Shown here one piece after another: positions 23,222 through 32,631 of a stretch of 64,000 nt of DNA. Origin of the DNA: Sphaerulina vaccinii (taxonomy: Eukaryota; Ascomycota; Dothideomycetes; Mycosphaerellales; Mycosphaerellaceae). The stretch's first letter is position 1; each line of letters begins with the position of its first letter. The stretch is taken from NCBI GenBank assembly GCA_022570795.1, contig JAKUDP010000014.1:62001-126000 (forward strand), in the 5' to 3' direction. Below the pieces are notes generated by a model. It was not told the origin of the DNA, made no database searches, and saw only the letters and a list, made by a program, of their open reading frames with translations. A program made the position numbers and the translations under genes.

Positions 23222-23683
23222 TCAATCTTCATCAGAATCACCGTATTCGTACTTGCTACTCACATCTTTGCTTGGTACAAGCTGTGCGAGTCGATCTTGT
23301 CCTGAGGTTGTTCGACTGCTCGATGTGAAGGCTTTGTAGATGGGGAGTCCGTCTTGTCTCAGTCTGGTCCAAGCGTTGGGAGCGGGCTGCTTGGTCACCG
23401 TATTGACAGGTACCACTGTCTGGACAGGCGTAGACTTTGTAAGGCGGTCTTGGCTTGCAATGGCTGGTCCGCTCGATGTGATAGAGGGAAGCTGTGCCAG
23501 TCTATCTTGTTTCGAGAACGGGATGCTGGGGAGGCGAGGGTCGTAGTCGTTGGTCGTCTGAGGCGATTGAGCTGGAGTTCCGATGTTGCGTCGTTTACGC
23601 CTCAGGCGCAGACAGCCGATTATGGCGAGAAACATCCCCTTGAGTGTGAAGGTGCCTTGCATCGCGGATCCGGCAGCTGGCAT
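23222..23683 (-). CDS. small single-pass membrane protein, paralogue 1
   Basis: Seen: intronless, 153 aa, ATG at 23683 (MPAAGSAMQGTFTLKG). One N-terminal hydrophobic segment (MFLAIIGCLRL) is followed directly by RRKRR. A hydrophilic Ser/Thr/Gln-rich domain follows with the recurring motif QDRLAQL/QDRLTKS (three copies). It ends KYEYGDSDED. The start, the CxRLxRK membrane boundary and the (E)YGY/YEYG end resemble the product of 24293..25051. No known family. A membrane anchor with a cytosolic tail is inferred from the positive charges after the helix. Confidence 0.6.
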   Translation of the reverse strand: MPAAGSAMQGTFTLKGMFLAIIGCLRLRRKRRNIGTPAQSPQTTNDYDPRLPSIPFSKQDRLAQLPSITSSGPAIASQDRLTKSTPVQTVVPVNTVTKQPAPNAWTRLRQDGLPIYKAFTSSSRTTSGQDRLAQLVPSKDVSSKYEYGDSDED

Positions 23684-24292
23684 GACGGCGATATGGACAG
23701 GTTGCTACGAGCATGTGAGGGCGTTCTCAGATGTTGGTGTTGCATGTTTGCTTGGTCTCTGGAGGCTCATTGTCATTCAAGATTGCTCGAAGCCTCTCTC
23801 TCAGCCCTCAGTCGAGAGTAAGCGCCGCAACGGCGAGAGTAGATGATCTTTTGCTGTAGTCACACTTCGGCCTCATAGTCTATACGTCGCACCTAAAGAT
23901 TGGACACCTATACTGACTTATAAGCTACCGAGATTGCGATATGGACGACTAATCTCGTGATCAAGGGGACAAATTGCCAAGAACAACATGCTAGCCTCCC
24001 ACAAGCAATCGGTGCCCGCTTCTCTCTCCTTCAGCTTGTATGAACAACTCTACGCCTTCAGCTGACAAGACATCTTCAAAAGCTCCAACCATCGTGGAGA
24101 TAGAGCACAGATACGAGCGAAATGGAGAAGCTATGATCCATGTCGAGTAAGTGAGCCTCTGCATTCCTCAATGCTGATCTGTATCACGACCCCAGCCGCG
24201 CTTTGTATTCCTTAGCTCTCTCACCGCGACATTCCGAATCAACGAGCACGACCGCATGGGAACCCACAGGTAGGAGAAACTTGCCGAAGAGA
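23684..24292. other. intergenic region between the single-pass paralogues
   Basis: About 600 bp. No supported gene or repeat. A short open frame near 24040-24250 (PSADKTSSKAPTIVE...) is not supported. Confidence 0.35.
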
Positions 24293-25051
24293 CTAAGGAG
24301 TTGGAGGATCCCAATCGTAATTAGCGTAACCATACTCAGGCGACATAGCTCGATTTGGAGAAGGTGTCAGCCGTGCGGGGAAGTCTCGTCTTCTGATAGC
24401 GGATCGATTCTCCTCTCCCCACATGTCTAGTAAAGGTCGACGTTTAGGCGCGGCGTCCAAGTCACTTGATGGTCCATGGCGTTGTGCTGGCATGGCAGCT
24501 TCGGCGTTGCGAACAGTTTGAGCAGCATCGATCTGGCGTGACCATCCTGGCAAGACATATGTGCCAGGCTCGTCATCAGTGAGATCGTCGCCGCTGGAGT
24601 ATTCTGAGATGTTCTCGCGACGCTTAGGTTGTTGTTTGCCACGTGCTTGGAAAACGACCCCATATTGATCTTTTTCTTCGAGGGGTGGGCTTGGACGGCG
24701 ATGATGATCTCTTCTGCGCTCATTTTGGGCTGAAGGACATGATGGTGAGGGTGAGCTGTTCTCCCACCTCCATGGTAGGTCAGATGGTGATATGTTGTCT
24801 TGGGCGGTGGCAGAGGTGGCGTGTGCTGGCTCTTCCTTGTCGTTGCTCTCGATTTGTCCTAGAGTCTTGGGCATCCTTGAGCGACCGCGTGGTACATGAA
24901 TCTTGAAACCTTTGCTTGAAGCATAGGCGAGCCAGTGGTTGGCAGATGTTGCTGTAGGGTTGATCTTCCGCTTGAGACGCACACAAGCGATGATAACTGT
25001 GGCCGTGCTAGCGAGGCTGATTGTGTGCTGCATCGAGGAGGTAGCGGGCAT
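24293..25051 (-). CDS. small single-pass membrane protein, paralogue 2
   Basis: Seen: intronless, 252 aa, ATG at 25051 (MPATSSMQHTISLAST). The N-terminal hydrophobic segment (ATVIIACVRL) is followed by KRKI, then a long hydrophilic, Arg/Pro/Ser-rich and probably disordered tail ending PEYGYANYDWDPPTP. N-terminal pattern MPAxxSMQxTxxL-TM-CxRLxRK matches 23222..23683, supporting a second paralogous pair. No enzyme motif. Being ORF-only in a lineage-specific region, it could still be a chance ORF, but the paralogy argues against that. Confidence 0.6.
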   Translation of the reverse strand: MPATSSMQHTISLASTATVIIACVRLKRKINPTATSANHWLAYASSKGFKIHVPRGRSRMPKTLGQIESNDKEEPAHATSATAQDNISPSDLPWRWENSSPSPSCPSAQNERRRDHHRRPSPPLEEKDQYGVVFQARGKQQPKRRENISEYSSGDDLTDDEPGTYVLPGWSRQIDAAQTVRNAEAAMPAQRHGPSSDLDAAPKRRPLLDMWGEENRSAIRRRDFPARLTPSPNRAMSPEYGYANYDWDPPTP

Positions 25052-25303
25052 GATGGATATGGGAAGACGTGTTGATGTGGTCCGCAGCCATGATGTAGGT
25101 GAGTCGTAATATTACCGAGTGGCTGCTGTTTGCTGCTTCGAAACGAGTCTCTTAAGTTTCTTGTCGGTAAAGACATCGCTCGAAACCTCTACGCTCCTGC
25201 GCTCTCGTCAATCGAGGTTCCTACTCTCCGTACGAATACTCTCACATTGCTGACCTGTAATCGACTAGCAGCATACACATAGCCTTCTGCAAGCTTCCAC
25301 CCC
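25052..25303. promoter_or_regulatory. 5' flank of ncRNA array A
   Basis: Includes the upstream box of copy A1 (CATACACATA at 25271..25280, about 29 nt before the first paired base). No gene or other repeat copy was found to the left of it. Confidence 0.5.
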
Positions 25304-25459
25304 ATCGATCGGTCTTGGTCTAGTGGTATGTCAATAAGTCGTCCACGAAAGTTGATGCTTGACTACACGATTAGCAGCCTGACAACTGTAGGCGAGTATT
25401 CACCTACATTACCTCGGCCTCGAAATCCCGCAGGAGAGATCGATTGTTTTGATCTTTTG
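25304..25459 (+). ncRNA. novel Pol III-type ncRNA, array A copy 1
   Basis: A box TGGTCTAGTGG at 25315..25325; AAGTCG at 25335..25340. Closing helix GATCGGTCT (25306..25314) pairs fully with AGATCGATT (25436..25444), with changes relative to other copies kept as G-U or A-U pairs. A second hairpin is TGTAGG (25386..25391) with CCTACA (25402..25407). The 3' end is gattGTTTTGatcTTTTGC. The short P2 hairpin is weak here (one mismatch). Confidence 0.75.
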
Positions 25460-25543
25460 CAGGACTCATCGACATTCTTGCCATGCCAGCCCCAGCCCTA
25501 AACAAAGTCCGCATACACATACAATTTTCCAACATCCCTTTCT

Positions 25544-25696
25544 AACAATCGGTATTAGTGTAGCGGTGAACCCGTAAGTCGTCAGTGTTCTGATGCTTGA
25601 TTCATGGTGTCAACGGACAATACACAAGGCCAGCATGAGCTGTTCATGGCTAGGTCGCCGTGCTGCGAGCGAAAGGCTGGTTGTTTCGTCTTTTTG
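25544..25696 (+). ncRNA. novel Pol III-type ncRNA, array A copy 2
   Basis: Upstream CACATAC box at about -27 (25517). A box TAGTGTAGCGG at 25556..25566. P2 hairpin is TCAG/CTGA (25582..25585 with 25590..25593), a compensatory variant of TCAGC/GCTGA. Closing helix AACAATCGGT (25544..25553) pairs with GGCTGGTTGTT (25675..25685), 10 pairs. The first T-run is only TTT; TTTTT follows at about 25691. Confidence 0.7.
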
Positions 25697-25772
25697 GCAG
25701 GACTGATGTTGTTTTGGAGCATCAACTCATGGTGCAGTGAGCTTCACATACAACTCCGTGGCCTCATCCCCC

Positions 25773-25932
25773 AACGATCGGTGTTGGTCTAGTGGTAAAC
25801 CTGTAAGTCGTCAGCGTAAGCTAATGCATGATCAAGTGCAAGCCAAATGTCGTCGACATCGAGGCCAGTCTGACCTCGCGGTACTGACCGTGGCTTCACT
25901 GTGAGCGAAAGGCCGATTGTTTTGATCTTTTG
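25773..25932 (+). ncRNA. novel Pol III-type ncRNA, array A copy 3
   Basis: CACATAC box at 25745 (-28). A box TGGTCTAGTGG; GTAAGTCGTCAGC starts P2 (TCAGC/GCTAA). Hairpin P3 is GAGG (25861..25864) with CCTC (25874..25877) around AGGCCAGTCTGACCT. Closing helix AACGATCGGTGT with AGGCCGATTGTT has 11 of 12 pairs. T-run GTTTTGATCTTTTGG at the 3' end. Confidence 0.8.
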
Positions 25933-26009
25933 GTAGGACTTCTGACGTCTTGTAGCACTGCCTCTTCGTTGAAGTGACCTTCATATACTGGATGTAGGAA
26001 CTAGTTTGC

Positions 26010-26150
26010 AATAATCGGCCTTGGTGTAGTGGTAACATCAATAAGTCGTTGCCGTATGGCGATGCGTGTCCGAACATCGGCTAATAACACTGGAGGCCAA
26101 TTGGACCTCGGGTGCCTGTCTGATACTGGACAAGAGGCCGATTGTTTTGC
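26010..26150 (+). ncRNA. novel Pol III-type ncRNA, array A copy 4
   Basis: CATATAC box at 25982..25988, exactly 28 nt upstream. A box TGGTGTAGTGG. P2 is TTGCC (26049..26053) with GGCGA (26058..26062), a double compensatory change against TTGGC/GCTGA. P3: GAGG...CCTC around CCAATTGGA. Closing helix AATAATCGGCCT (26010..26021) with AGGCCGATTGTT (26135..26146) pairs at all 12 positions. 3' TTTTGC. Confidence 0.85.
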
Positions 26151-26230
26151 CCCTGCGGCAGTCTTTTGCATACTGGTCCCGGCACTTAGTGAAATGACCT
26201 TCATATACTGGGTGAGCTGGCCTGCTTATC

Positions 26231-26368
26231 ATGATCGGTCTTGGTGTAGCGCTATGATCAATAAGTCGTTGGCATAGCTGATGCTTGACCTACAGGCATG
26301 ATTGACGATCCCAGAGGCCAAGTTGACCTCTATCAGACCAAACCGCGTAGAAAAGCCGATCCTTTTGC
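26231..26368 (+). ncRNA. novel Pol III-type ncRNA, array A copy 5
   Basis: CATATAC box at 26202..26208 (-28 to -29). A-box-like TGGTGTAGCGC (last G changed). P2 TTGGC/GCTGA around ATA. P3 AGAGGCCAAGTTGACCTCT. Closing helix GATCGGT with GCCGATC. 3' end ccTTTTGCtc. It is the shortest member of the family. Confidence 0.8.
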
Positions 26369-26465
26369 TCTTCGTTCAGTCGCTTGCGGCTAGACTCTAG
26401 TCATTTTGCGCGACTGACTGCTGGGTAGAGTGATCTTCATATACTAGGTAGGTCAATCAGCTTCC

Positions 26466-26615
26466 AATGATCGGTCTTGGTCTAGTGAGATGATCAGTAA
26501 GTCGTTGCCGTATGGCGATGCTTGACCTGAAGATCGGCTCGAAACACCGGAGGCCAATTTGACCTTGAAGTTTCAGATCCTGCTTCACACTGCGAGCGAG
26601 AGGCCGATTATTTTG
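26466..26615 (+). ncRNA. novel Pol III-type ncRNA, array A copy 6
   Basis: CATATAC box at 26438..26444 (-28). A-box-like TGGTCTAGTGA. P2 TTGCC/GGCGA as in copy 4. Closing helix AATGATCGGTCT with AGGCCGATTATT pairs at all 12 positions; the third pair is U-A where most copies have C-G or U-G. 3' ATTTTGC. Confidence 0.85.
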
Positions 26616-26719
26616 CTCCGTATGATGCCGTTTGCCTTTTGCGTATGTGCCTTTGACGTTTTGCAACACCCGCCCCTGTGAGAACTGACCTTCATGATCG
26701 GATGGAGTGTCCAGCATCC

Positions 26720-26872
26720 AATGATCGGTCTTGGTGCAGCGGTAAACCAGTAAGTCGTTGGCGTATGCTGATGCTTGACTTGCACGAACGCAGCTAAGCT
26801 ACCAAAGGCCGAGTCGACCTTTGAAGGACTTCGATAAGCTTGTGACTGCGATCGGGAGGCCGATCCTTTTGC
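26720..26872 (+). ncRNA. novel Pol III-type ncRNA, array A copy 7
   Basis: The upstream box has drifted to CATGATC (26693, -27). A box TGGTGCAGCGG matches the consensus. P2 TTGGC/GCTGA around GTAT. P3 AAAGGCCGAGTCGACCTTT is a compensatory version of the GAGG/CCTC hairpin. Closing helix has 11 of 12 pairs. 3' ccTTTTGC. Confidence 0.8.
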
Positions 26873-26970
26873 TTCCGTAGGCTGCCTTTTGCATATCGAT
26901 CTGCGAGGCGCACTTTTCACTGACCCCATGGCATAGTGATCTTCATATGTTCGATGAAATCTCGGTTTCC

Positions 26971-27122
26971 AATGATCGGTCTTGGTCTAGTGGTAGATCA
27001 GTAAGTCGTTGGTGTATGCTGACGCTAATCACTAAGACTCTGTTAGTAACGCTGATATGCCAGAAATTGACATGAGGCATTGCTTATATGCTAAGCCACG
27101 AGCGAAGGGCGATTCTTTTGCC
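26971..27122 (+). ncRNA. novel Pol III-type ncRNA, array A copy 8
   Basis: Upstream CATATGT at 26944 (-27). A box TGGTCTAGTGG. P2 TTGGT/GCTGA around GTAT. The 3' strand here is AGGGCGATTCTT, i.e. nearer to the array C version, and pairs less perfectly. T-run cTTTTGCC. Last copy of array A. Confidence 0.75.
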
Positions 27123-27446
27123 TTTGAATGCTGTCTTTTTGCTTCGAAGGATGCCGATGATATACTCGTGTCGAAAGGCAGCATATCGTCTTCAGTTTCT
27201 CCACGAGCGCGCCAAGGAGTAGGGAGTCTGTCTTGCTCGTCTTCCTGGGTTCGACATTACTGTACATGTTGGTATCTACAGCTGTTCGTACATACACAGC
27301 TCAGCAGAGTGCTTCTGCTCTGCTGCTGGAATCGTTCCAGAGGGGCCGGTTGCGTTATGTATCGTGCTCCTCGGTCTCATCACAACCCTCCTCTTCTAGC
27401 ATTCCCACTCTTCCTGTCCCTACCCTCGTCCTGCTTGCTTGCCTTC
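27123..27446. other. gap between array A and bL21m
   Basis: About 320 bp downstream of ncRNA copy A8, running into the bL21m 3' end. Several extra T-runs (cTTTTTGC at about 27136) may be backup Pol III terminators. No gene seen. Confidence 0.4.
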
Positions 27447-28250
27447 CTACGCCCTTCTCCCCTCGATCTCCTCGATCCCCCGGATCCTCACCTCCCTAAT
27501 CATCAGTATAGTAAAACGATGTTTACTCTTAACCTTCCTCGTATGTCTCTGTCTCCTCTTCGTCTTCTCTTTGATCCTCAGCGGCTCACTCTCAACACCC
27601 ATAACCACAGCCCTACACTCATACAACCGATCATCGATATAACTGTGTTTACCCTTCGCGATATGTGGAATGAAATGAGGGATGCCATTGACTTCGCCCT
27701 CTTCCTGCATGACCCTGGAGCTCGTTCCCAAACTCCCGCTCGCTGGATCTAGTGTTGCGACTGTGCTCTTCGTGGGACTCTTCAATTGCGGTGTAGCAGC
27801 CGGTGCTTTTAAGGTATAATCTCTACTTCCAAGATTCACAGCTCGGTCTAGTCGGATGACGTCTCCGGGTTCTACGCCTGCCATGTAGAAAGGTAGGCGC
27901 ACAGTATCGCCTTGCGTGAGGAGATATGGGTTGCCGTGGATGTGGGCGGTGATGTAGTGTGGTCCTTGCGATTGCATGATCGGGAGGAGTTCGCGGAGCA
28001 GTTTGCTGAGTTTGAGGGATCCATCACCATTCTGTCTTCTTTGAGATGGAGGTTGTTGTTGCTTGGGAGAGATTCGCGTCCTTTCGAGTTGCGATTGGAG
28101 TTTGAGGAGATCTGTCGGCGGTGGTGGAGGAGTTTCAATGGGGGTAGGGGTGGTGGCGGTGCTGAGGTGGGCTGTCCATGGGAGGAGGAATGTCGGTGGC
28201 AGCAGAGAGCCGGTCTCACACAGCGCGCGTCGTAATGATCGAGATAACAT
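27447..28250 (-). CDS. MRPL49: mitochondrial large-subunit ribosomal protein bL21m
   Basis: Seen: intronless, 267 aa, ATG at 28250 (MLSRSLRRALCETGSLLPP), an Arg/Ser/Leu-rich mitochondrial targeting start. The frame is open to 28280 but that codon is TTG. Family block: HYITAHIHGNPYLLTQGD, VRLPFYMAGVEPGDVIRLDR, LGSRDYTLK, DDRLYECRAVVMGVESEP and the basic RIKEKTKRRQRHTRKVKSKH. Known: bL21 homologue (yeast Mrpl49), structural component of the mitoribosome. It is divergent from NSA2, with only 160 bp between start codons. Confidence 0.93.
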   Translation of the reverse strand: MLSRSLRRALCETGSLLPPTFLLPWTAHLSTATTPTPIETPPPPPTDLLKLQSQLERTRISPKQQQPPSQRRQNGDGSLKLSKLLRELLPIMQSQGPHYITAHIHGNPYLLTQGDTVRLPFYMAGVEPGDVIRLDRAVNLGSRDYTLKAPAATPQLKSPTKSTVATLDPASGSLGTSSRVMQEEGEVNGIPHFIPHIAKGKHSYIDDRLYECRAVVMGVESEPLRIKEKTKRRQRHTRKVKSKHRFTILMIREVRIRGIEEIEGRRA

Positions 28251-28410
28251 CGTTGTTGTTGCTATACCAATACTCACCAATGCTGTACTTTGGACTGCAG
28301 ACGGAGATGTCTCACTAGCATGCCTTGGCGGCCGAGAAAGTTCAACTTCAACTTCTCATTCCAACTTCTCTTCGCCACGACAACGACCACCCGTCGACAC
28401 AACCCTCACG
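28251..28410. promoter_or_regulatory. compact bidirectional promoter, bL21m / NSA2
   Basis: 160 bp separate the divergent ATGs of a mitochondrial ribosomal protein and a cytosolic ribosome-assembly factor. The NSA2 side is C/A/T-rich (caacttcaacttctcattcc). No named factor site was identified; coordinated expression is inference. Confidence 0.55.
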
Positions 28411-29196
28411 ATGCCTCAAAACGAATACATCGAGCGCTTCACCAAGCAACATGGTCGCCGTCTCGACCATGAGGAACGCACCCGAAAGCGCGCTGCCCGT
28501 GAAGGTCACAAAGCTTCCGAAAATGCCCAAAACCTGCGCGGTCTGCGCGCAAAACTGTACCAACAGAAGCGCCACAAGGAGAAGATTCAGATGAAGAAAG
28601 CAATCAAACAGCAAGAAGAGAAGAATGTCAAATCTTCAGAACCTGCCGAACCTTCTTCAAAGCCACTTCCAGGCTATCTGTTGGATCGCTCGAATACGAC
28701 GAATGCGAAGGCTTTGTCGAGTGCGATCAAGAATAAACGAGCGGAGAAAGCAGCCAAATTCTCGGTTCCATTGCCAAAAGTTCGAGGTATCTCAGAACAG
28801 GAAATGTTCAAAGTCGTCAAAACAGGAAAGAAAACTGCAAAGAAGAGCTGGAAGAGAATGATCACAAAACCAACATTCGTCGGACCAGATTTCACACGAC
28901 GTCCAGTGAAATACGAACGTTTCATTAGGCCGATGGGTCTCAGATACAAGAAGGCTAATGTCACACATCCGGAGCTGGGAGTGACAGTACAATTACCCAT
29001 AATTTCGGTGAAGAAGAATCCGCAGAATCCGATGTATACGCAATTGGGAGTTTTGACCAAGGGAACGATTATTGAGGTGAATGTGAGCGAACTGGGTCTT
29101 GTCACGGCAGGAGGCAAAGTTGTTTGGGGAAGATGGGCTCAGATTACGAACAATTGTGAGAATGATGGCTGCGTTAATGCTGTTTTGCTTGTTTGA
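28411..29196 (+). CDS. NSA2: ribosome biogenesis protein NSA2
   Basis: Seen: intronless, 261 aa, ATG at 28411 (MPQNEYIERFTKQHGRRLD). Very basic N-terminal half (RKRAAREGHKASENAQ, YQQKRHKEKIQMKKAIKQQ). The C-terminal domain resembles eS8 (FVGPDFTRRPVKYERFIRP, MYTQLGVLTKGTIIEVNVSE, GKVVWGRWAQITNN). Known: NSA2 (human TINP1) is a nucleolar factor of pre-60S maturation required for 27S pre-rRNA processing; 261 residues is the usual length. Confidence 0.97.
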   Translation: MPQNEYIERFTKQHGRRLDHEERTRKRAAREGHKASENAQNLRGLRAKLYQQKRHKEKIQMKKAIKQQEEKNVKSSEPAEPSSKPLPGYLLDRSNTTNAKALSSAIKNKRAEKAAKFSVPLPKVRGISEQEMFKVVKTGKKTAKKSWKRMITKPTFVGPDFTRRPVKYERFIRPMGLRYKKANVTHPELGVTVQLPIISVKKNPQNPMYTQLGVLTKGTIIEVNVSELGLVTAGGKVVWGRWAQITNNCENDGCVNAVLLV

Positions 29197-29719
29197 GAGC
29201 ATTCGTTTTGATTCGATGGACTATGCCACGAATCAAATCACCAACATTACGGAAAGAAGGGATCGACAGCCTTCGTCTACAACCACCGCATCTTAGCTCG
29301 AATTGTCACTAGCACTCGAGGAGCCATCTGATGGAAGGCACTTCGAGTATTTAAGGGAAGCAGACTCGGAGTGTAACAGAAGGAGAGATTGTTCTGTTGC
29401 CACTGCAGAGGCAGAAGAGACGGAACAGGAAGGGTCAGAAGTCCTCATATGCCCGTTCGCTGGCTCCGCCCGGGAGAATTGCGCTTTCATGTTCGCATAG
29501 TTCGCAAGGACATCACAGAAGCTCTGTTCGAGTTATGTTTAGCAGCTGCATGAACAAGGCTCATAGAAGTCAGTTCGCAAGTAAACTGCACGGTAGCACC
29601 ATCAATGAAGTGAAATGTCACGAATCAGACCAACTTTTGTCGATGTCCATTGCATGTCTACCTACGTGATGTCTGCTTTCTTGCTTCTACACTGATCATA
29701 GATCCTGCTTGTGCAAGCC
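29197..29719. other. convergent intergenic region
   Basis: About 520 bp between the 3' ends of NSA2 (+) and ABP1 (-). No coding or RNA feature recognised. Confidence 0.4.
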
Positions 29720-32205
29720 TTACTGATCCAACTGCACATAATTGCTCGGGAAAAGTCCAGCTTGGCCATTGTATTCCCCAGACCACCAGTTCTCATCCGG
29801 GAATTCCTGTTCCTTGTTAGTTTCATGCTCGCATAATGAGTCCTTCCAGGTATACTTACAACATTAGTAATCTTCGCTCCTTCTGGGAAACTCAACTCGT
29901 TCTCTTCCGCAGCCTCATAGTCATACTCAGCAGTAGCCGTCTGTCCATGTCCACCTCCAGCAGCGGGCGCAGCAGGCGGAGAAGGAGGTGCAGCATGTGC
30001 CGCTTCCGCATCCGCAGGTTCAGGTGCTGCCGCCGCAGCGCCACCACTACCTTCCACAAGTTCCACATAATTTGATGGGAACAGGCCTCTCTCGCCCTTA
30101 CTGTTCTCACCCATCCACCAATCATCATCGACCATTTCGATTCCAGTAATACGTTCACCTTGTTGCAGCGCAATTTCATTTTCTTCGTCCTTTTCATAAT
30201 CATACTGTGCAATGGCGTCTTGACCTCCAGCCGAACCAGCTCCACGAGGATCTTCAGCTTGTCCGAAAGTTGCTGCCGCGGCTGCTTCACCCGCACCACG
30301 AGCTTGATCATCGTGATCATCTGCGTCTGTATCTTGGTGTTGGGAGACGACCTTCGAGAGGGAGGCCTCAGGCAAGCCACGTGAAGGAAGCTGGTCCATA
30401 GGTTCGATGGGTTCTGCTCCACGTCCTACAGGCATGGCGATTCGAACAGGAGAGCCTTGCGGAACATTGTCTTCTTCCTCGTCTTCTTCTTCGTCTTGCG
30501 GTACGCCCCGAGGAGGTGGAGGCGGAAGATCTTGGTGTTGCACTTGTGGGACTTCGGCTTCAGATGATCGCTGTGGTAAGCCTGGAATGGGAACACCGCG
30601 AACACCACCGGCATTCGGCTTGCTGGAGTTGTCAAGTGGTGGAGGCTCTGAAGCACCACCAGTATGTTGTCGGGCTGCGCCCATTGGCGCAGCGCCTGCA
30701 AAACGATCTCTGATGGAACCCACTCCGCCTGTAGGTGGTGTTGGCTCTTCCTCTTGCACATCATCTGCTTGTCCCGTGCGCTGCTCGCTGATGCCACTTC
30801 CACCAGTCCGGGTGGGAATCTGGACACCCCATTTCTTTCCACCATATCCGCTCTGCCAGCCACCACTTGGTTGACTCTGTATTGGTGCCTCGCCTGTTCG
30901 TTGTGTCTCGGCTGCTCCACTGTTCCCACGCTCGCGTGCTTTCTTCTCTGCCCAGATCTGAGCTGGAGTCTTTCCGCCTTCGTCTGCAAAGCTCTTGCTG
31001 GCCGCACCAATCGGGGCAGTAGCTTGGATCGGTTTCGATGAGAAGCCCACAGGAGTATGCGCCTTTGTGCCTGCAAAGTTGCTTGCTTGAGAGCCGAAGT
31101 TGTTGCTAACCTTGGGCTTGGGGAGTTCGGTAAGTGGTCTATTCTGTTGGAAGGCTGCGGATCGATCGGCGAGTGAACGTGTCGCGCTCTCGTCCTGATC
31201 GTTTGACTGAGTGGGTGCGGGCACTGCAGATGGTGGAGGCGCCGCCTGTGCTTTCCGTCGAATCTCATTCAGATCCACCTTACCTACAGGCTCGTATGCG
31301 CCCTTGACCACAGTAGGTCTCTCGTCCTGTGTATTGCCCGAAGCTTGTGCTTGCTTCCTTATAGCCGCAATGTCTACCTTTCCAATTGGCTGATACCCAC
31401 CACTAACAACGTCTGCCTTATTGCCATTGCCATTTGAGGGTGCCTGGAACTGGGAAGGCTCGCGCTTACTCTGCAGCTCTGCCATGTTGACCTTGGTAGG
31501 CTGGTAGGAGGACGCCACTTTTTCAAGCTGTGATCGCGTCACAGGCGGCGCATCGTCACCCCAGCCATCGGCGTCTGTGGAGGCAGCAGGAGCAGCGGCT
31601 CGCGTCCTGCCTAGTGGAGAGAAGCCACCAGTAGGTCCGAAGCTCTTGGTAGGTAGAACAGGCTTGGAAGCCTTTGGTGGAGGTGGTCCTGCAGAGGAAG
31701 AAGGAATCGATCCACCGCCGCTGTACTTGGAGCCTGATGCATCCTGTACCTTCTGAACGATCAGCTCAGGCGTCAGGTCTCGCTCGGAGCGCGCGGTAAC
31801 CTGGACGTGGTATCCGTGGAGCACCTTTGATACGGCATTGAGGTGACTCGTGAAGTAGCCCTTGGTCCGTTCTGGTACACCTTCACCGCACCAGGCAATG
31901 AGGACATTCTTGGGCAGTGTGGTGTTTGGATCCTTGACTTTGACGAACGCGAACTGTATACGGCCGTCCGAGAAGTCTTCAATCAAGTCTGCCAATTCTC
32001 CCTCGCCTGTAGTCTGTACTGACAGCACACTCTCCTTCCCCGAATCTGCTGCAAAGGCATTGGCGAGTGGTGCCTTGACGGAGAATACAGCCCATATCCC
32101 GTGGGTGGGAGATGATGCTGCTGGTCCAGAGGGTGCTGTGTTGATGATCTTTTGGTAGCTGGCCGTGATCGAGGGTCCGTTCTGGGACAAGTTCAGTGCC
32201 GCCAT
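29720..32205 (-). CDS. ABP1: ABP1/drebrin-like actin-binding protein (ADF-H plus two SH3)
   Basis: Seen: complement(join(29720..29806,29860..32205)), 810 aa, one 53-bp intron with a perfect ACTAAC branch site. ADF-H domain in residues 1-140 (GIWAVFSVKAPL, DGRIQFAFVKVKDPNT, LIAWCGEGVPERTKGYF). Then three copies of Y(Q/E)P-x-KV(D/N)-x-x-x-(I/L)-x-x-(K/Q), an acidic patch (DEEEDEEEDNV) and Pro-rich stretches. SH3-1 (about 665-720) has AQYDYEKDEENEIALQQGE and RGLFPSNYVELVE. SH3-2 (about 755-810) is completed by the last exon (DENWWSGEYNGQAGLFPSNY). Known: ABP1 couples actin and Arp2/3 to endocytic patches. Without splicing the second SH3 would be destroyed. Confidence 0.94.
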
Positions 32206-32631
32206 CGTGAGTGAGAAGAGTATAGTGTTGTTGGCAATGGCTGGAAGCTCTACTGCCTGAGATGCTGTGCTTGGTGGCTGCTGGAAGATCAGCTTGCGTC
32301 ACAGTCTGGGCGTCAATAATGCGCCAATAACTCAAAGCAGCTTAGAGCGTCTTCCTCGAATATGCATCTCGCCCTGCTAATTGCACTCGACCAGAACACA
32401 ACAACGCGCACTGCGCCCTGCTTTTCTGTCTACCTATTATACACCTCTTCATCACTCGCAGTACTACTGCCATAGTCTCGCTCTGTGGGTGTCATTCCAA
32501 GTGTTGCTGTTGCTTCCCTTCTTCCTCCCCTGATCACAGATCTCCTGATCCAACAGCCAGCCGCGAGGAATGAATGGCGGCATTCAGCAGTGCTCTTTCC
32601 TACTGATTTTCAGGCATTCGGCCCCGTCGCG
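32206..32631. other. divergent promoter region, ABP1 / F-box gene
   Basis: About 430 bp. The frame upstream of 32632 is open to 32485 but lacks a convincing start. No recognisable site. Confidence 0.4.

Noticed and set aside
25304..27122. Interpretation of array A as a tandem array of degraded tRNA-Gly/Pro genes or a tRNA-derived SINE
   Set aside because: Only the A box resembles tRNA; there is no T arm or B box, no acceptor pairing in tRNA register, no A- or T-rich tail with target-site duplications, and the closing helix covaries in a non-tRNA arrangement.
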